A stretch of DNA of 64,000 nt from Aquirhabdus parva (GTDB lineage Bacteria > Pseudomonadota > Gammaproteobacteria > Pseudomonadales > Moraxellaceae): NCBI RefSeq assembly GCF_003351745.1, contig NZ_CP031222.1, positions 1,222,207 to 1,286,206 on the forward strand, given 5' to 3'. Position 1 is the first letter of the stretch. Every line of letters starts with the position of its first letter. Below, piece by piece: positions 54,775-64,000 of this stretch. The notes beneath the pieces are model-generated. The model saw only the letters and a list, made by a program, of their open reading frames with translations. It was not told the origin of the DNA and did not search any database. Position numbers and translations under genes: made by a program.

Positions 54775-57528
54775 ATGTTAGCTAGTCTGGTCGGTGGCAT
54801 TTTTGGCACCAAAAATGAACGTGAACTTAAACGGATGCGTAAAAGCGTCGATGCCATTAATGCCTTTGAGCCGACAATTTCGGCACTTAGTGATGCTGAA
54901 ATAGCTGCAAAGACATCCGAATTTAAAAAGCGTTATCAGGATGGGGCAACATTAGACAGCTTATTGCCTGAAGCTTTTGCGGTCTGTCGTGAAGCCAGTA
55001 AGCGTGCGCTGGGCATGCGTCATTATGATGTGCAGCTCATCGGTGGGATCACCTTACATGAAGGTCGTATTGCTGAAATGCGTACTGGTGAGGGGAAGAC
55101 CCTCATGGCAACACTGGCGTGTTATTTGAATGCGCTGAGTGGTGCTGGTGTCCATGTGATTACCGTGAACGACTATTTGGCTGCACGTGATGCGGAGCTA
55201 AACCGTCCATTGTTTGAGTTTCTAGGACTCACTGTTGGCGTGATTCGCTCCATGCAGAGTCAAGAAGAGAAGCATGAGGCTTATCGTGCGGATATCACTT
55301 ACGGAACCAATAACGAATTTGGTTTTGATTATCTGCGTGACAACATGGTGTTCACACCAGAAGAGAAGAAACAACGCGGTTTGAACTACGCGATCATCGA
55401 TGAAGTTGACTCGATCCTGATTGATGAGGCACGTACCCCGCTGATTATCTCTGGTCAAAGTGATGATTCTTCAAAACTTTATGCCATGATCAACCAACTG
55501 GCGCCAGAGCTAACACGTCAAAAAGAAGAAAAAGTTCCTGATGGTGGACATTTCTGGATCGATGAAAAACAGCGCAGCATTGATATGACCGAAGCGGGTT
55601 ATGAATATGTTGAACAGCGTCTGACGGAGATGGGATTGCTGGAAGAAGGGGATAGCTTATATTCACCCAGCAAGCTGAATTTGGTTCATCATGTCCATGC
55701 TGCACTCCGTGCCCACAATCTGTTTCAGCGTGATGTGCACTATATCGTCAGTGAAGGGGAGATTGTGATCGTCGATGAGCATACTGGTCGTACTATGCCG
55801 GGTCGCCGTTGGTCTGAAGGTCTGCATCAAGCTGCTGAAGCGAAGGAAGGTTTGAATATTCAAAATGAAAACCAAACTCTCGCGACAACAACTTTCCAGA
55901 ACTACTTCCGTCTCTATCATAAACTCGGTGGTATGACGGGTACCGCAGATACAGAAGCAGCCGAATTTGCCCAGATTTATGCTTTAGACGTGGTGGTGAT
56001 ACCTACGCATCGTCCAATGGTTCGTATTGACCAGAATGACCTGATTTTCCTTTCGAAAGTCGGGAAATACAAAGCCATTATTGAAGAGATCAAGCGTATC
56101 CAATTGACTGGTGCACCTGTATTGGTGGGTACGGCCACGATTGAAGCCAGTGAATTTTTATCCAATATGCTGACGCAAAGTGGTATTCGTCATGAAGTGT
56201 TGAACGCGAAACAGCATGAGCGTGAAGCATATATCATCGCGCAGGCGGGTAGTCCCTCAGCCATTACGATTGCAACCAATATGGCGGGTCGTGGTACTGA
56301 CATTTTGCTCGGTGGTAACTGGAAAGTAGAACTTGAAGCGATTCCTGACGCGACTGAAGCAGATGCCCAGCGCCTTCGTGCTGAATGGGAAGTGAAGCAT
56401 AAGCAAGTGATTGATGCGGGCGGTTTACATATCATTGGTTCTGAGCGTCATGAGTCACGCCGTATCGACAATCAGCTCCGTGGTCGTTCTGGTCGTCAAG
56501 GTGATCCTGGTGTATCGCGCTTCTATTTGTCACTTGAAGATGACCTGATGCGTATTTTTGCGGGTGATCGTGTGACCAACATGATGCGCGCGATGGGTCT
56601 CAAAGATGACGAAGCCATTGAGCATAAAATGGTGAGTCGCTCGATTGAGAATGCGCAGCGTAAAGTTGAAGCACGTAACTTTGATATTCGTAAAAATCTG
56701 CTCAAATATGATGACGTAGCGAATGAGCAACGTAAGATTATTTATGGCCAACGTGATGATGTGCTCTATGAGCCAACGATTCATGAAGGCATCTTGAATA
56801 TGCATCATGACGTGATCAATGGTCTAATCGATAACTTTATTCCACCACAAAGTATTGATGATCAATGGAATATTCCGGGTCTTGAGAACTCATTGTCGGT
56901 TGAATTCGGCCTGAGCTTGCCCGTGCAACAATGGTTAAAAGAAGATCGCCGTTTAGATGAAGATGCATTGCGTCAGAAAATCGTTGATGCATCGGTTGCA
57001 CACTACGAAGCGCGTCGTGTTCAGATGGGCGATGAAACGGCGAATATGTTGGAACGTCATTTCATGTTGCAATCACTGGATCGTCATTGGAAAGAGCATC
57101 TGGCTGCAATGGACTATTTGCGCCAAGGGATCCATCTGCGTGGTTATGCTCAGAAAAATCCAGAGCAGGAATATAAGCGCGAAGCATTTACTTTGTTCCA
57201 AAACATGCTGGCAGCAATCAAGTCTGAAGTGATTCAAGATTTATCGCGTATGCATGTCCCAAGTGCTGAAGAAATTGCCGAGATGGAAGCACAGCAGCAA
57301 CGTGACGCTGAGGCAATGCATCTCCAGTTCCAACATTCTGGGGTAGATGGTTTAACAGGCGAAGTGTCCCAAGACCCTGAGCTTGCAGCATTGAATCAAG
57401 CGGATATGCGTTTGAATGGCACCTTTACCGAAGTCAATCCTTATGCAGGGCAGAACATTGGTCGTAACTCGCCATGCCCTTGTGGATCCGGGAAGAAATA
57501 TAAGCAATGTCATGGTGCACTGGTTTAA
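54775..57528 (+). CDS. secA: Preprotein translocase ATPase SecA
   Basis: 917 residues. [14 protein letters not shown] is the Walker A motif; [22 protein letters not shown] is Walker B with the following motif; [14 protein letters not shown] and [11 protein letters not shown] are the second helicase motor. The C-terminus [14 protein letters not shown] is the SEC-C zinc site that binds SecB. It drives secretory proteins through SecYEG; the long acidic stretch before the zinc site ([16 protein letters not shown]) is the flexible linker. A strong terminator follows. Confidence 0.98.
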   Translation: MLASLVGGIFGTKNERELKRMRKSVDAINAFEPTISALSDAEIAAKTSEFKKRYQDGATLDSLLPEAFAVCREASKRALGMRHYDVQLIGGITLHEGRIAEMRTGEGKTLMATLACYLNALSGAGVHVITVNDYLAARDAELNRPLFEFLGLTVGVIRSMQSQEEKHEAYRADITYGTNNEFGFDYLRDNMVFTPEEKKQRGLNYAIIDEVDSILIDEARTPLIISGQSDDSSKLYAMINQLAPELTRQKEEKVPDGGHFWIDEKQRSIDMTEAGYEYVEQRLTEMGLLEEGDSLYSPSKLNLVHHVHAALRAHNLFQRDVHYIVSEGEIVIVDEHTGRTMPGRRWSEGLHQAAEAKEGLNIQNENQTLATTTFQNYFRLYHKLGGMTGTADTEAAEFAQIYALDVVVIPTHRPMVRIDQNDLIFLSKVGKYKAIIEEIKRIQLTGAPVLVGTATIEASEFLSNMLTQSGIRHEVLNAKQHEREAYIIAQAGSPSAITIATNMAGRGTDILLGGNWKVELEAIPDATEADAQRLRAEWEVKHKQVIDAGGLHIIGSERHESRRIDNQLRGRSGRQGDPGVSRFYLSLEDDLMRIFAGDRVTNMMRAMGLKDDEAIEHKMVSRSIENAQRKVEARNFDIRKNLLKYDDVANEQRKIIYGQRDDVLYEPTIHEGILNMHHDVINGLIDNFIPPQSIDDQWNIPGLENSLSVEFGLSLPVQQWLKEDRRLDEDALRQKIVDASVAHYEARRVQMGDETANMLERHFMLQSLDRHWKEHLAAMDYLRQGIHLRGYAQKNPEQEYKREAFTLFQNMLAAIKSEVIQDLSRMHVPSAEEIAEMEAQQQRDAEAMHLQFQHSGVDGLTGEVSQDPELAALNQADMRLNGTFTEVNPYAGQNIGRNSPCPCGSGKKYKQCHGALV

Positions 57529-57552
57529 TCGCTGTGCATTGAGCGTGTGAAT

Positions 57553-57584
57553 AAAAAAACGAACCTAGAGGGTTCGTTTTTTTT
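57553..57584. terminator. Bidirectional terminator between secA and folE
   Basis: AAAAAAACGAACC-TAGAG-GGTTCGTTTTTTTT. A perfect 7-bp GC-containing core flanked by A/T runs gives T-runs in both directions. Confidence 0.93.
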
Positions 57585-57605
57585 ATATCCATTTAAAACT
57601 TCAAA

Positions 57606-58289
57606 TTAGAATCTCGACGCTGGCAACGCCCTCAAAAACTCATTCCGCGCCTGATTATCCGTCGTAAACTGGCCGATCATGGCGACACTGCGTGTACTAG
57701 AATCCTGCTTTTGGACACCGCGCATCATCATACACATATGCTGTGCATCCATGACCACTGCCACACCGCGTGCGCCTGTTGCATCCATCACAGCTTGAGC
57801 GATCTCTTGGGTGAGGTTCTCTTGAATCTGTAACCGGCGTGCATACATATCGACGATACGTGCCATTTTGGATAGACCCAGTACTTTACCTTCAGGCAAA
57901 TAAGCAACGTGCGTATGACCCATAAACGGTAATAAATGATGTTCACACATTGAGAAGAACTCAATGCCTTTAACCATCACCATTTCATGATTGTTGGAAG
58001 GGAAGATCGCGCCGTTGGTGACGTCTTCTAAGGTTTGCGCATAGCCTTTAGTCAGGAAAGACAGTGCTTTTGCAGCACGGATTGGGGTATCCACAAGACC
58101 TGGACGTGTTAGATCTTCACCTACACCACTAATCAAAGTCGCGTAAGATTGCTGTAGCGCAAGGAGGGTAGACTCTTGCGTGCTTTCAGCACCTTGTTGC
58201 TCTGCAAGCTCTTGTTCAGCCAAAAGCTCTTCAGCAGTTTGATTGCCAGCATACAGGTGAACTGATGGCTGTCTTAAAGGTAATGTCAT
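57606..58289 (-). CDS. folE: GTP cyclohydrolase I
   Basis: 227 residues. The zinc/active-site motif [17 protein letters not shown] and the second region [13 protein letters not shown] (His and Cys ligands) are complete, giving the first enzyme of folate or pterin synthesis. An N-terminal extension of about 45 residues (rich in Glu and Gln) is not part of the core fold. It lies downstream of trpGDC-smr on the same strand after a 164-bp gap, so cotranscription is uncertain. Confidence 0.95.
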   Translation of the reverse strand: MTLPLRQPSVHLYAGNQTAEELLAEQELAEQQGAESTQESTLLALQQSYATLISGVGEDLTRPGLVDTPIRAAKALSFLTKGYAQTLEDVTNGAIFPSNNHEMVMVKGIEFFSMCEHHLLPFMGHTHVAYLPEGKVLGLSKMARIVDMYARRLQIQENLTQEIAQAVMDATGARGVAVVMDAQHMCMMMRGVQKQDSSTRSVAMIGQFTTDNQARNEFLRALPASRF

Positions 58290-58453
58290 AACACCAAACT
58301 TCCAACATTGCGCTGTGATGCGCTTAAAAAAGAATATCTTTGTTGCATCTAATCAACTTTCAATGACGATCACTTCAAAAAAGTGATATGGATACCAACA
58401 ATGTGCATATCATAAAGCCAACGGCTCAGAATGATAAGTTATTTATCGTCATG

Positions 58454-59149
58454 TCATCGTTCCCCACGTTTCAGCAGAACCAGTACGGCTCCCGTACCAC
58501 CTTGTGCAACAGGGGCGCTGACAAAGCCCATCACTTCTGGATGCTGGCGCAACCAGCTGTTTACATAGGTTTTTAAGGTGGCTTCAATGCCTTTGCCATG
58601 AATGATTTTGATCACATTGGGTGACAATGCTTCTGGATCAGCTTGAGCCATCCGAATAATTTCTAAAACGGCTGCCCTAGCTTGCTCTGTAGTACACCCA
58701 TGTAAATCAACGGCATGAACCCAACGCAAATTCCCCGACTTTAATTGGTCGAATACACGATGTTGTAAAGTCTTTTCACGAAAAGACAGAATGGCTTCAC
58801 TGGCAATGGGGTTGAGCAACGCTTTGGTATCCGAAATACCGTCAATACTTGCGCCATCGGTACCAATCGCAGCTGCTCTACGTGCTAAAAGCGTTGGATT
58901 CAGTGCTTTTTTGATCGGCTTAGATATGTGAGGTACAGTTTGTTCTTGAGGGATGGGTTGAATCCCTTGTGTGGCTTTTTGAAAAAGAGCCGCGGCATCG
59001 GCATCTTGTGCGGCAAGTTTAGCCGCTTGTTCATCAGCTAGCCGCTTCTCCGCTTTTGCTTTCTCAAGCTCTGCTTGCTTCTTTAAGTCCGATTTCAAGA
59101 CGTTCAGGCTGGCAAAAGCGGAAGGATTTGGGATTGAGGGTTTAGACAT
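58454..59149 (-). CDS. Smr-domain protein (SmrA-like DNA endonuclease)
   Basis: 231 residues from ATG 59149; TTG 59173 would add eight residues. The N-terminal half has a Lys/Ala/Glu-rich coiled coil (about 20-50), and the C-terminal Smr domain (about 145-230) shows VDLHGCTTEQARAAV and IIHGKG, then the final VSAPVAQGGTGAVLVLLK. Such proteins act as nicking endonucleases or in mRNA decay at stalled ribosomes. It lies 41 bp behind trpC and probably belongs to the same transcript. Confidence 0.85.
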   Translation of the reverse strand: MSKPSIPNPSAFASLNVLKSDLKKQAELEKAKAEKRLADEQAAKLAAQDADAAALFQKATQGIQPIPQEQTVPHISKPIKKALNPTLLARRAAAIGTDGASIDGISDTKALLNPIASEAILSFREKTLQHRVFDQLKSGNLRWVHAVDLHGCTTEQARAAVLEIIRMAQADPEALSPNVIKIIHGKGIEATLKTYVNSWLRQHPEVMGFVSAPVAQGGTGAVLVLLKRGER

Positions 59150-59190
59150 AAGGGAGATTAAAACAGATTCCAATGAGCCTATTGTGCTGT

Positions 59191-59991
59191 TTAAATCAGC
59201 GCAGGCTTGCCAAAAAGATTCGTCAATGCATGACCTGCATGTGCTTCACGCATCATACTTTCGCCAACGAGGAAAGCATGAATCCCTTGAGATTGCATGA
59301 GCATGACATCGTTCGGTGTGCTGATACCACTTTCGGTGACGAGAGTGCGATCGGAAGGAATATATTTGCTCAAGCTTAAGGTGGTATTTAAGCTCACTTC
59401 AAAGGTTTTGAGATTGCGGTTATTGACACCAATCAGATTGGTTGGAATTTCCATCGCACGATCCAGCTCAGCATGATCATGGACTTCAACCAGTACATCT
59501 AGATTTAAGCCTACTGCGGTATCATAGAGCTCACGCATTTGGCTATCAGATAAACACGCAGCGATCAGGAGTACACAATCAGCACCTAATGCACGACTTT
59601 CGATGATTTGATAAGGATCAATCATGAAGTCTTTGCGAATTACAGGCAGCTTAGATACGGCTTTCACTTCTTTAACATACAAGTCATTGCCTTGGAAAAA
59701 GTCAACATCGGTGAGCACGGATAGACAGGCTGCACCCGCTTGTTCATATTGCACAGCGATTTGGGCGGGACGAAAATCAGCGCGAATAATGCCTTTTGAT
59801 GGTGATGCTTTCTTGATTTCAGCGATCACGGCTGGGCGGTGATGTTGCATGCTCTTGGCAAAACCGCGTACTGGGTCAATCGTTAAAATCTTTTGTTCCA
59901 AGTCATGCTGCGATATTTTCTTGCGGCGTTCAACCAGTTCAACGCGTTTACGCGCAACGATTTTATCAAGAATAGTAGGGGCGTTGCTCAT
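59191..59991 (-). CDS. trpC: Indole-3-glycerol phosphate synthase
   Basis: 266 residues. IAEIKKASPSKGIIRADF with its catalytic Lys, the strand LIAACLSDSQMREL, GVNNRNLKTFEVSL and VTESGISTPNDVMLM are the full barrel signature. It carries out the fourth step of tryptophan synthesis. It is a stand-alone enzyme, not fused to TrpF. The gene is 56 bp downstream of trpD, within trpGDC. Confidence 0.97.
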   Translation of the reverse strand: MSNAPTILDKIVARKRVELVERRKKISQHDLEQKILTIDPVRGFAKSMQHHRPAVIAEIKKASPSKGIIRADFRPAQIAVQYEQAGAACLSVLTDVDFFQGNDLYVKEVKAVSKLPVIRKDFMIDPYQIIESRALGADCVLLIAACLSDSQMRELYDTAVGLNLDVLVEVHDHAELDRAMEIPTNLIGVNNRNLKTFEVSLNTTLSLSKYIPSDRTLVTESGISTPNDVMLMQSQGIHAFLVGESMMREAHAGHALTNLFGKPALI

Positions 59992-60047
59992 GGTGATGCT
60001 CGTATATCTATATAGGTTTTTGCAGACTTAATAATGCTGATGCATTA

Positions 60048-61112
60048 TTAAGCGGATTGCTTTAAGGAGTGTGTGAACTCAGCCAACATGGTGAGCTTTT
60101 CTAAGGCTTGACCGCTGTAAATCACATCTTGAGCGAGCTCTACACCTTGTTTAATGCTATGAGTGACGCCCGCGATAAAGAGTGCTGCACCAGCGTTAAA
60201 TGAAATCATCTGTATGGCGACTTGGCTGGCTTCAGTCGTCTGTTTACCAAAGGCATCCTTAATCAGGCGCAATGAATCTTTGGCATCGACGATCTCAAGA
60301 AGTTCAATCGACTGCGTTTTTAAGCCGACATCCTCAGCACGAAGCTGATATTCGGTAATGACGCCATCTTTGAGTGCCACAACTTGATTCGGCGCGGCGA
60401 TGGATAGTTCATCAAGCCCATCATGACTGTGAACAACCAATGCATGCTCACTGCCAAGCTGCGACAAAACTTCGGCCATTGGGCGACACCACTCAAGGGC
60501 ATAGGCACCAATGAGGTGATGAGTCAGTCCAGTTGGGTTCGTCATTGGGCCAAGTAGATTAAAAATGGTCCGTATGCCTAAAGCACGGCGTACGCCAATG
60601 GCATGTTTCATCGCTGGATGATGCTGGGGGGCGAACATAAAGCCCAGCCCCAGCGTATCGATACAACGTGCAATTTGTGGGCTATCCAGCTCTAGGCTGA
60701 CGCCTGCCGCTTCTAATAAGTCGGCACTGCCTGATTTACTGGATGCCGAGCGATTACCGTGTTTCGCGACGCGTGCACCTGCAGCAGAGGCCACAACAGC
60801 AGCGGCAGTTGAGACATTGACTAAATTTGCGCCGTGACTAGTGCCACCAGTTCCGACAATGTCGATTGTTCGTTCAAGCTTGGAGAGTGGGACGCGTTTC
60901 ATGAGGGCGCGCATCGCACGTACCGAGCCTTCAAGCTCGGAGGCGGACTCGCCTTTGATTCGTAGCGCAACTAGAAATGCGGCAATCTGAGCATCATTTG
61001 CTGCACCCTGCATAATGTCGAGCATGACTTCTTGCATGCTTTCCATAGACAGGGATTGGCCTTGTAGCAGTGGATCTAAGGCGGCACGAATCAGCTTAGA
61101 ATCAGGCTGCAT
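60048..61112 (-). CDS. trpD: Anthranilate phosphoribosyltransferase
   Basis: 354 residues. [22 protein letters not shown] is the PRPP loop, and [22 protein letters not shown] the anthranilate-site motif. It is a single-domain enzyme, not fused to TrpG. Its start lies 11 bases inside trpG, implying translational coupling. Step 2 of tryptophan synthesis. Confidence 0.97.
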   Translation of the reverse strand: MQPDSKLIRAALDPLLQGQSLSMESMQEVMLDIMQGAANDAQIAAFLVALRIKGESASELEGSVRAMRALMKRVPLSKLERTIDIVGTGGTSHGANLVNVSTAAAVVASAAGARVAKHGNRSASSKSGSADLLEAAGVSLELDSPQIARCIDTLGLGFMFAPQHHPAMKHAIGVRRALGIRTIFNLLGPMTNPTGLTHHLIGAYALEWCRPMAEVLSQLGSEHALVVHSHDGLDELSIAAPNQVVALKDGVITEYQLRAEDVGLKTQSIELLEIVDAKDSLRLIKDAFGKQTTEASQVAIQMISFNAGAALFIAGVTHSIKQGVELAQDVIYSGQALEKLTMLAEFTHSLKQSA

Positions 61113-61695
61113 AATCTTTCCATTCTTCCAGAAAACTTTTTAGTAAATCATGACCATGCTCACTTAAGATTGACTCAGGGTGAAACTGTACCCCTTCAAT
61201 CGGCAGTGTTTTATGACGCAAGCCCATAATTTCATCGAGCTTACCATCAAGTGATGTCCATGCCGTCACTTCTAAACAGTCGGGCAGGGTATTTTTATCG
61301 ACGACCAGTGAGTGATAGCGTGTAGCATCGAAGGGTGTTTTTAACCCTTTAAAGACACCTTTATCAGCATGGTGGATCGCTGAAATCCGTCCATGCATCA
61401 CCTCACGCGCACGAATCACATCGCCGCCAAAGGCTTGGCCTATAGCCTGATGGCCTAGGCAAACACCCAGCAGTGGAATTTTGCCTGCAAAATGGTGAAT
61501 CGCTTCAAGGGATATACCCGCTTCGTTTGGAGAGCATGGACCGGGTGATATCACCAGATATTGCGGTTTCATCGCTTCGATATCTGCAATCGTCAGCTCA
61601 TCATTACGCACGACTTTGACGTCTTGACCCAACTCGCCAAAGTACTGCACGATGTTGTAAGTGAAGCTGTCATAATTATCGATCATTAAAAGCAT
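61102..61695 (-). CDS. trpG: Anthranilate synthase component II (glutamine amidotransferase)
   Basis: 197 residues. Class I amidotransferase: [17 protein letters not shown] with the nucleophilic Cys, and [13 protein letters not shown] with the catalytic His and Glu. [11 protein letters not shown] is the oxyanion loop. In many bacteria the same subunit serves both anthranilate synthase and aminodeoxychorismate synthase. The partner trpE is not adjacent, so it must be elsewhere. AAGG lies eleven bases before the ATG. Confidence 0.95.
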   Translation of the reverse strand: MLLMIDNYDSFTYNIVQYFGELGQDVKVVRNDELTIADIEAMKPQYLVISPGPCSPNEAGISLEAIHHFAGKIPLLGVCLGHQAIGQAFGGDVIRAREVMHGRISAIHHADKGVFKGLKTPFDATRYHSLVVDKNTLPDCLEVTAWTSLDGKLDEIMGLRHKTLPIEGVQFHPESILSEHGHDLLKSFLEEWKDYAA

Positions 61696-62048
61696 TTGTT
61701 AAATAACCTTCTGTATTTAATGATATTTAATCACGTGGGTCTTGAGGTGTACCCGCAATGGTACCCACAGGGAAAAAATAGCCATTTGTTTCAAAGTCTG
61801 CGCAAATTATGCAAGCTTTTGACTCATTAAGACATTGTATCATCATCGCGATGTATTGCGTGTCCAAGCTTGATGACTAAAAATGAATTGCGATATTCAT
61901 TTACGTCTTCATGCTCAGCAAAACGTCGATCAAAAAGCCCATCAAATAAAAAACGACCATCAAGATGATGGTCGTTCTTTGAACGCGTCATAGGCTTGCT
62001 TTAGAGTATCTATAGCACAAGTGCGATGACAGTTAAAAGACGTTGACC
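61696..62048. promoter_or_regulatory. Spacer upstream of trpG
   Basis: 353 bases containing the purA terminator at 61947-61976 and, nearer trpG, a segment with two GGGTAC copies (minus strand) and a GTGGGT/ACCCAC pair at about 61734-61768. A 39-codon frame on the minus strand (61727-61846) is open but unproven. The trp promoter should be here; I see no clear trp leader peptide with repeated Trp codons. Confidence 0.35.
61947..61976 (-). terminator. Rho-independent terminator of purA
   Basis: AACGACCATC-AAGAT-GATGGTCGTT, a perfect 10-bp stem. On the minus strand it ends in a T-run (TTTTTTAT). Confidence 0.92.
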
Positions 62049-63389
<1,341 letters not shown>

Positions 63390-63446
63390 TTACTGATAGT
63401 ACATAAAACGACTAATAACAACTGCATTCAATATGCTTGATAGGGT

Positions 63447-64000
63447 TTAGCTTTCTAGCTTAACGATTTGCCAGACTTTATCGACTTGAACCAAAGTATG
63501 TGTTGCTCGATGATCGATTTCGAGTGCATTTGTGGTCTTACCGAAACTCAGTGCCTGAACAACGACATGTCCTGCACTCCGTGCTTGTGCGATTGCAGTC
63601 TGTAAACTGGCTTCACGTCCTGCAGGGGCTGCAACCACAATTTGTTCTTCTTGGGTCAGATAACCCGTCAGCATGTAGAGGTCACAACTAAAACCGGTTG
63701 CAGGACGTGCACGTCCAAATGCCTGACCTACGCCATCATAACGCCCACCTTTGGCTAGCGGCACCGCAAGGTTCGGCGCATAAACCGCAAACACGAGACC
63801 CGTATGATAGTGATAGCTGCGAAGTTCAGTCGCATCGACGCTGACATCAACTTGAGGCCAATGGGTCTGTACATGCGCTAATGTTGTCGCCAGTTGATCT
63901 AAAGCATTTTGAACATCTACGTTCTGACGTGCTTCAGGGGAAAGTTGAGCCGCAAGCGCAGATAAATCATGCCCTAAACGTCCGAGTACAAGGAAGTCGT
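63447..64000 (-). CDS. hisZ: ATP phosphoribosyltransferase regulatory subunit HisZ, C-terminal part
   Basis: The open frame continues without stop to the right window edge, so about 184 residues of the C-terminal part are visible and the start is missing. ELRSYHYHTGLVF and GGRYDGVGQAFGR are the histidyl-tRNA synthetase-like motifs, with ATGFSCDLYMLT after them. HisZ lacks aminoacylation activity and forms the regulatory part of the short-form HisG enzyme of histidine synthesis. The GTG at 63794 is not the start, because the upstream residues are clearly homologous. Confidence 0.92.
   Translation of the reverse strand, partial: DFLVLGRLGHDLSALAAQLSPEARQNVDVQNALDQLATTLAHVQTHWPQVDVSVDATELRSYHYHTGLVFAVYAPNLAVPLAKGGRYDGVGQAFGRARPATGFSCDLYMLTGYLTQEEQIVVAAPAGREASLQTAIAQARSAGHVVVQALSFGKTTNALEIDHRATHTLVQVDKVWQIVKLES

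Overview
The window looks like chromosome of a gammaproteobacterium close to Acinetobacter (Moraxellaceae). The clues are a fused tyrA-aroA gene, the pheA-hisC-tyrA/aroA order, hisZ-purA, a trpGDC block without trpE, a cyoABCDE oxidase operon, and moderate-to-low GC with AT-rich spacers. The genus is an inference; no 16S gene is present. There is no tRNA, rRNA, CRISPR array, insertion sequence or prophage that I can support.

Region 1 (1-16300) is accessory in character and the most interesting part. It holds the tail of a rhodanese-like protein without the catalytic Cys, two small DUF6644-like membrane proteins, a lipoprotein with one CxxCH haem motif, and an HbpS/GlcG-like haem-binding protein. 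Next come a DUF6152 protein whose predicted mature N-terminus is His-His, two related secreted proteins of unknown function, a cytochrome c' and a convergent cytochrome b561. Three TonB-dependent receptors and an SfnR-like sigma-54 activator follow. Three near-consensus sigma-54 (-24/-12) promoters, all with the exact GG-N10-GC spacing, lie upstream of the DUF6152 operon and of the first two receptors. I read this as one sigma-54-controlled outer-membrane uptake and periplasmic haem (perhaps copper) redox system with unknown substrate.

Region 2 (16300-31360) is housekeeping: ychF, a GST, yebC, conserved hypotheticals, pepN, a DUF445 membrane protein, transaldolase, then the aromatic amino acid block pheA, hisC and tyrA-aroA, closed by a strong bidirectional terminator.

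Region 3 (31360-43800) carries cyoABCDE on the minus strand (bo3-type quinol oxidase), then on the plus strand a YajR-like transporter, ung, an enoyl-CoA hydratase/HIBYL-CoA hydrolase family gene, tadA, moaB, a dicarboxylate/amino acid symporter, an SRPBCC protein and cmk. In pseudomonads cmk directly follows tyrA-aroA; here about 11.8 kb separates them.

Region 4 (43800-57600) has rpsA behind a duplicated hairpin, ihfB, lapA, pyrF, a very large AsmA/DUF748-type envelope protein, rpsT, an NAD(P)-binding protein, rraA, a double thioredoxin-fold GST-like protein and secA. Region 5 (57600-64000) is all minus strand: hisZ (cut by the window edge), purA, a terminator, then trpG-trpD-trpC-smr and folE.

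Gene starts were adjusted where a ribosome-binding site, a promoter or family length argued against the longest open frame. All functions are assigned by reading the protein sequences; no database search was run.
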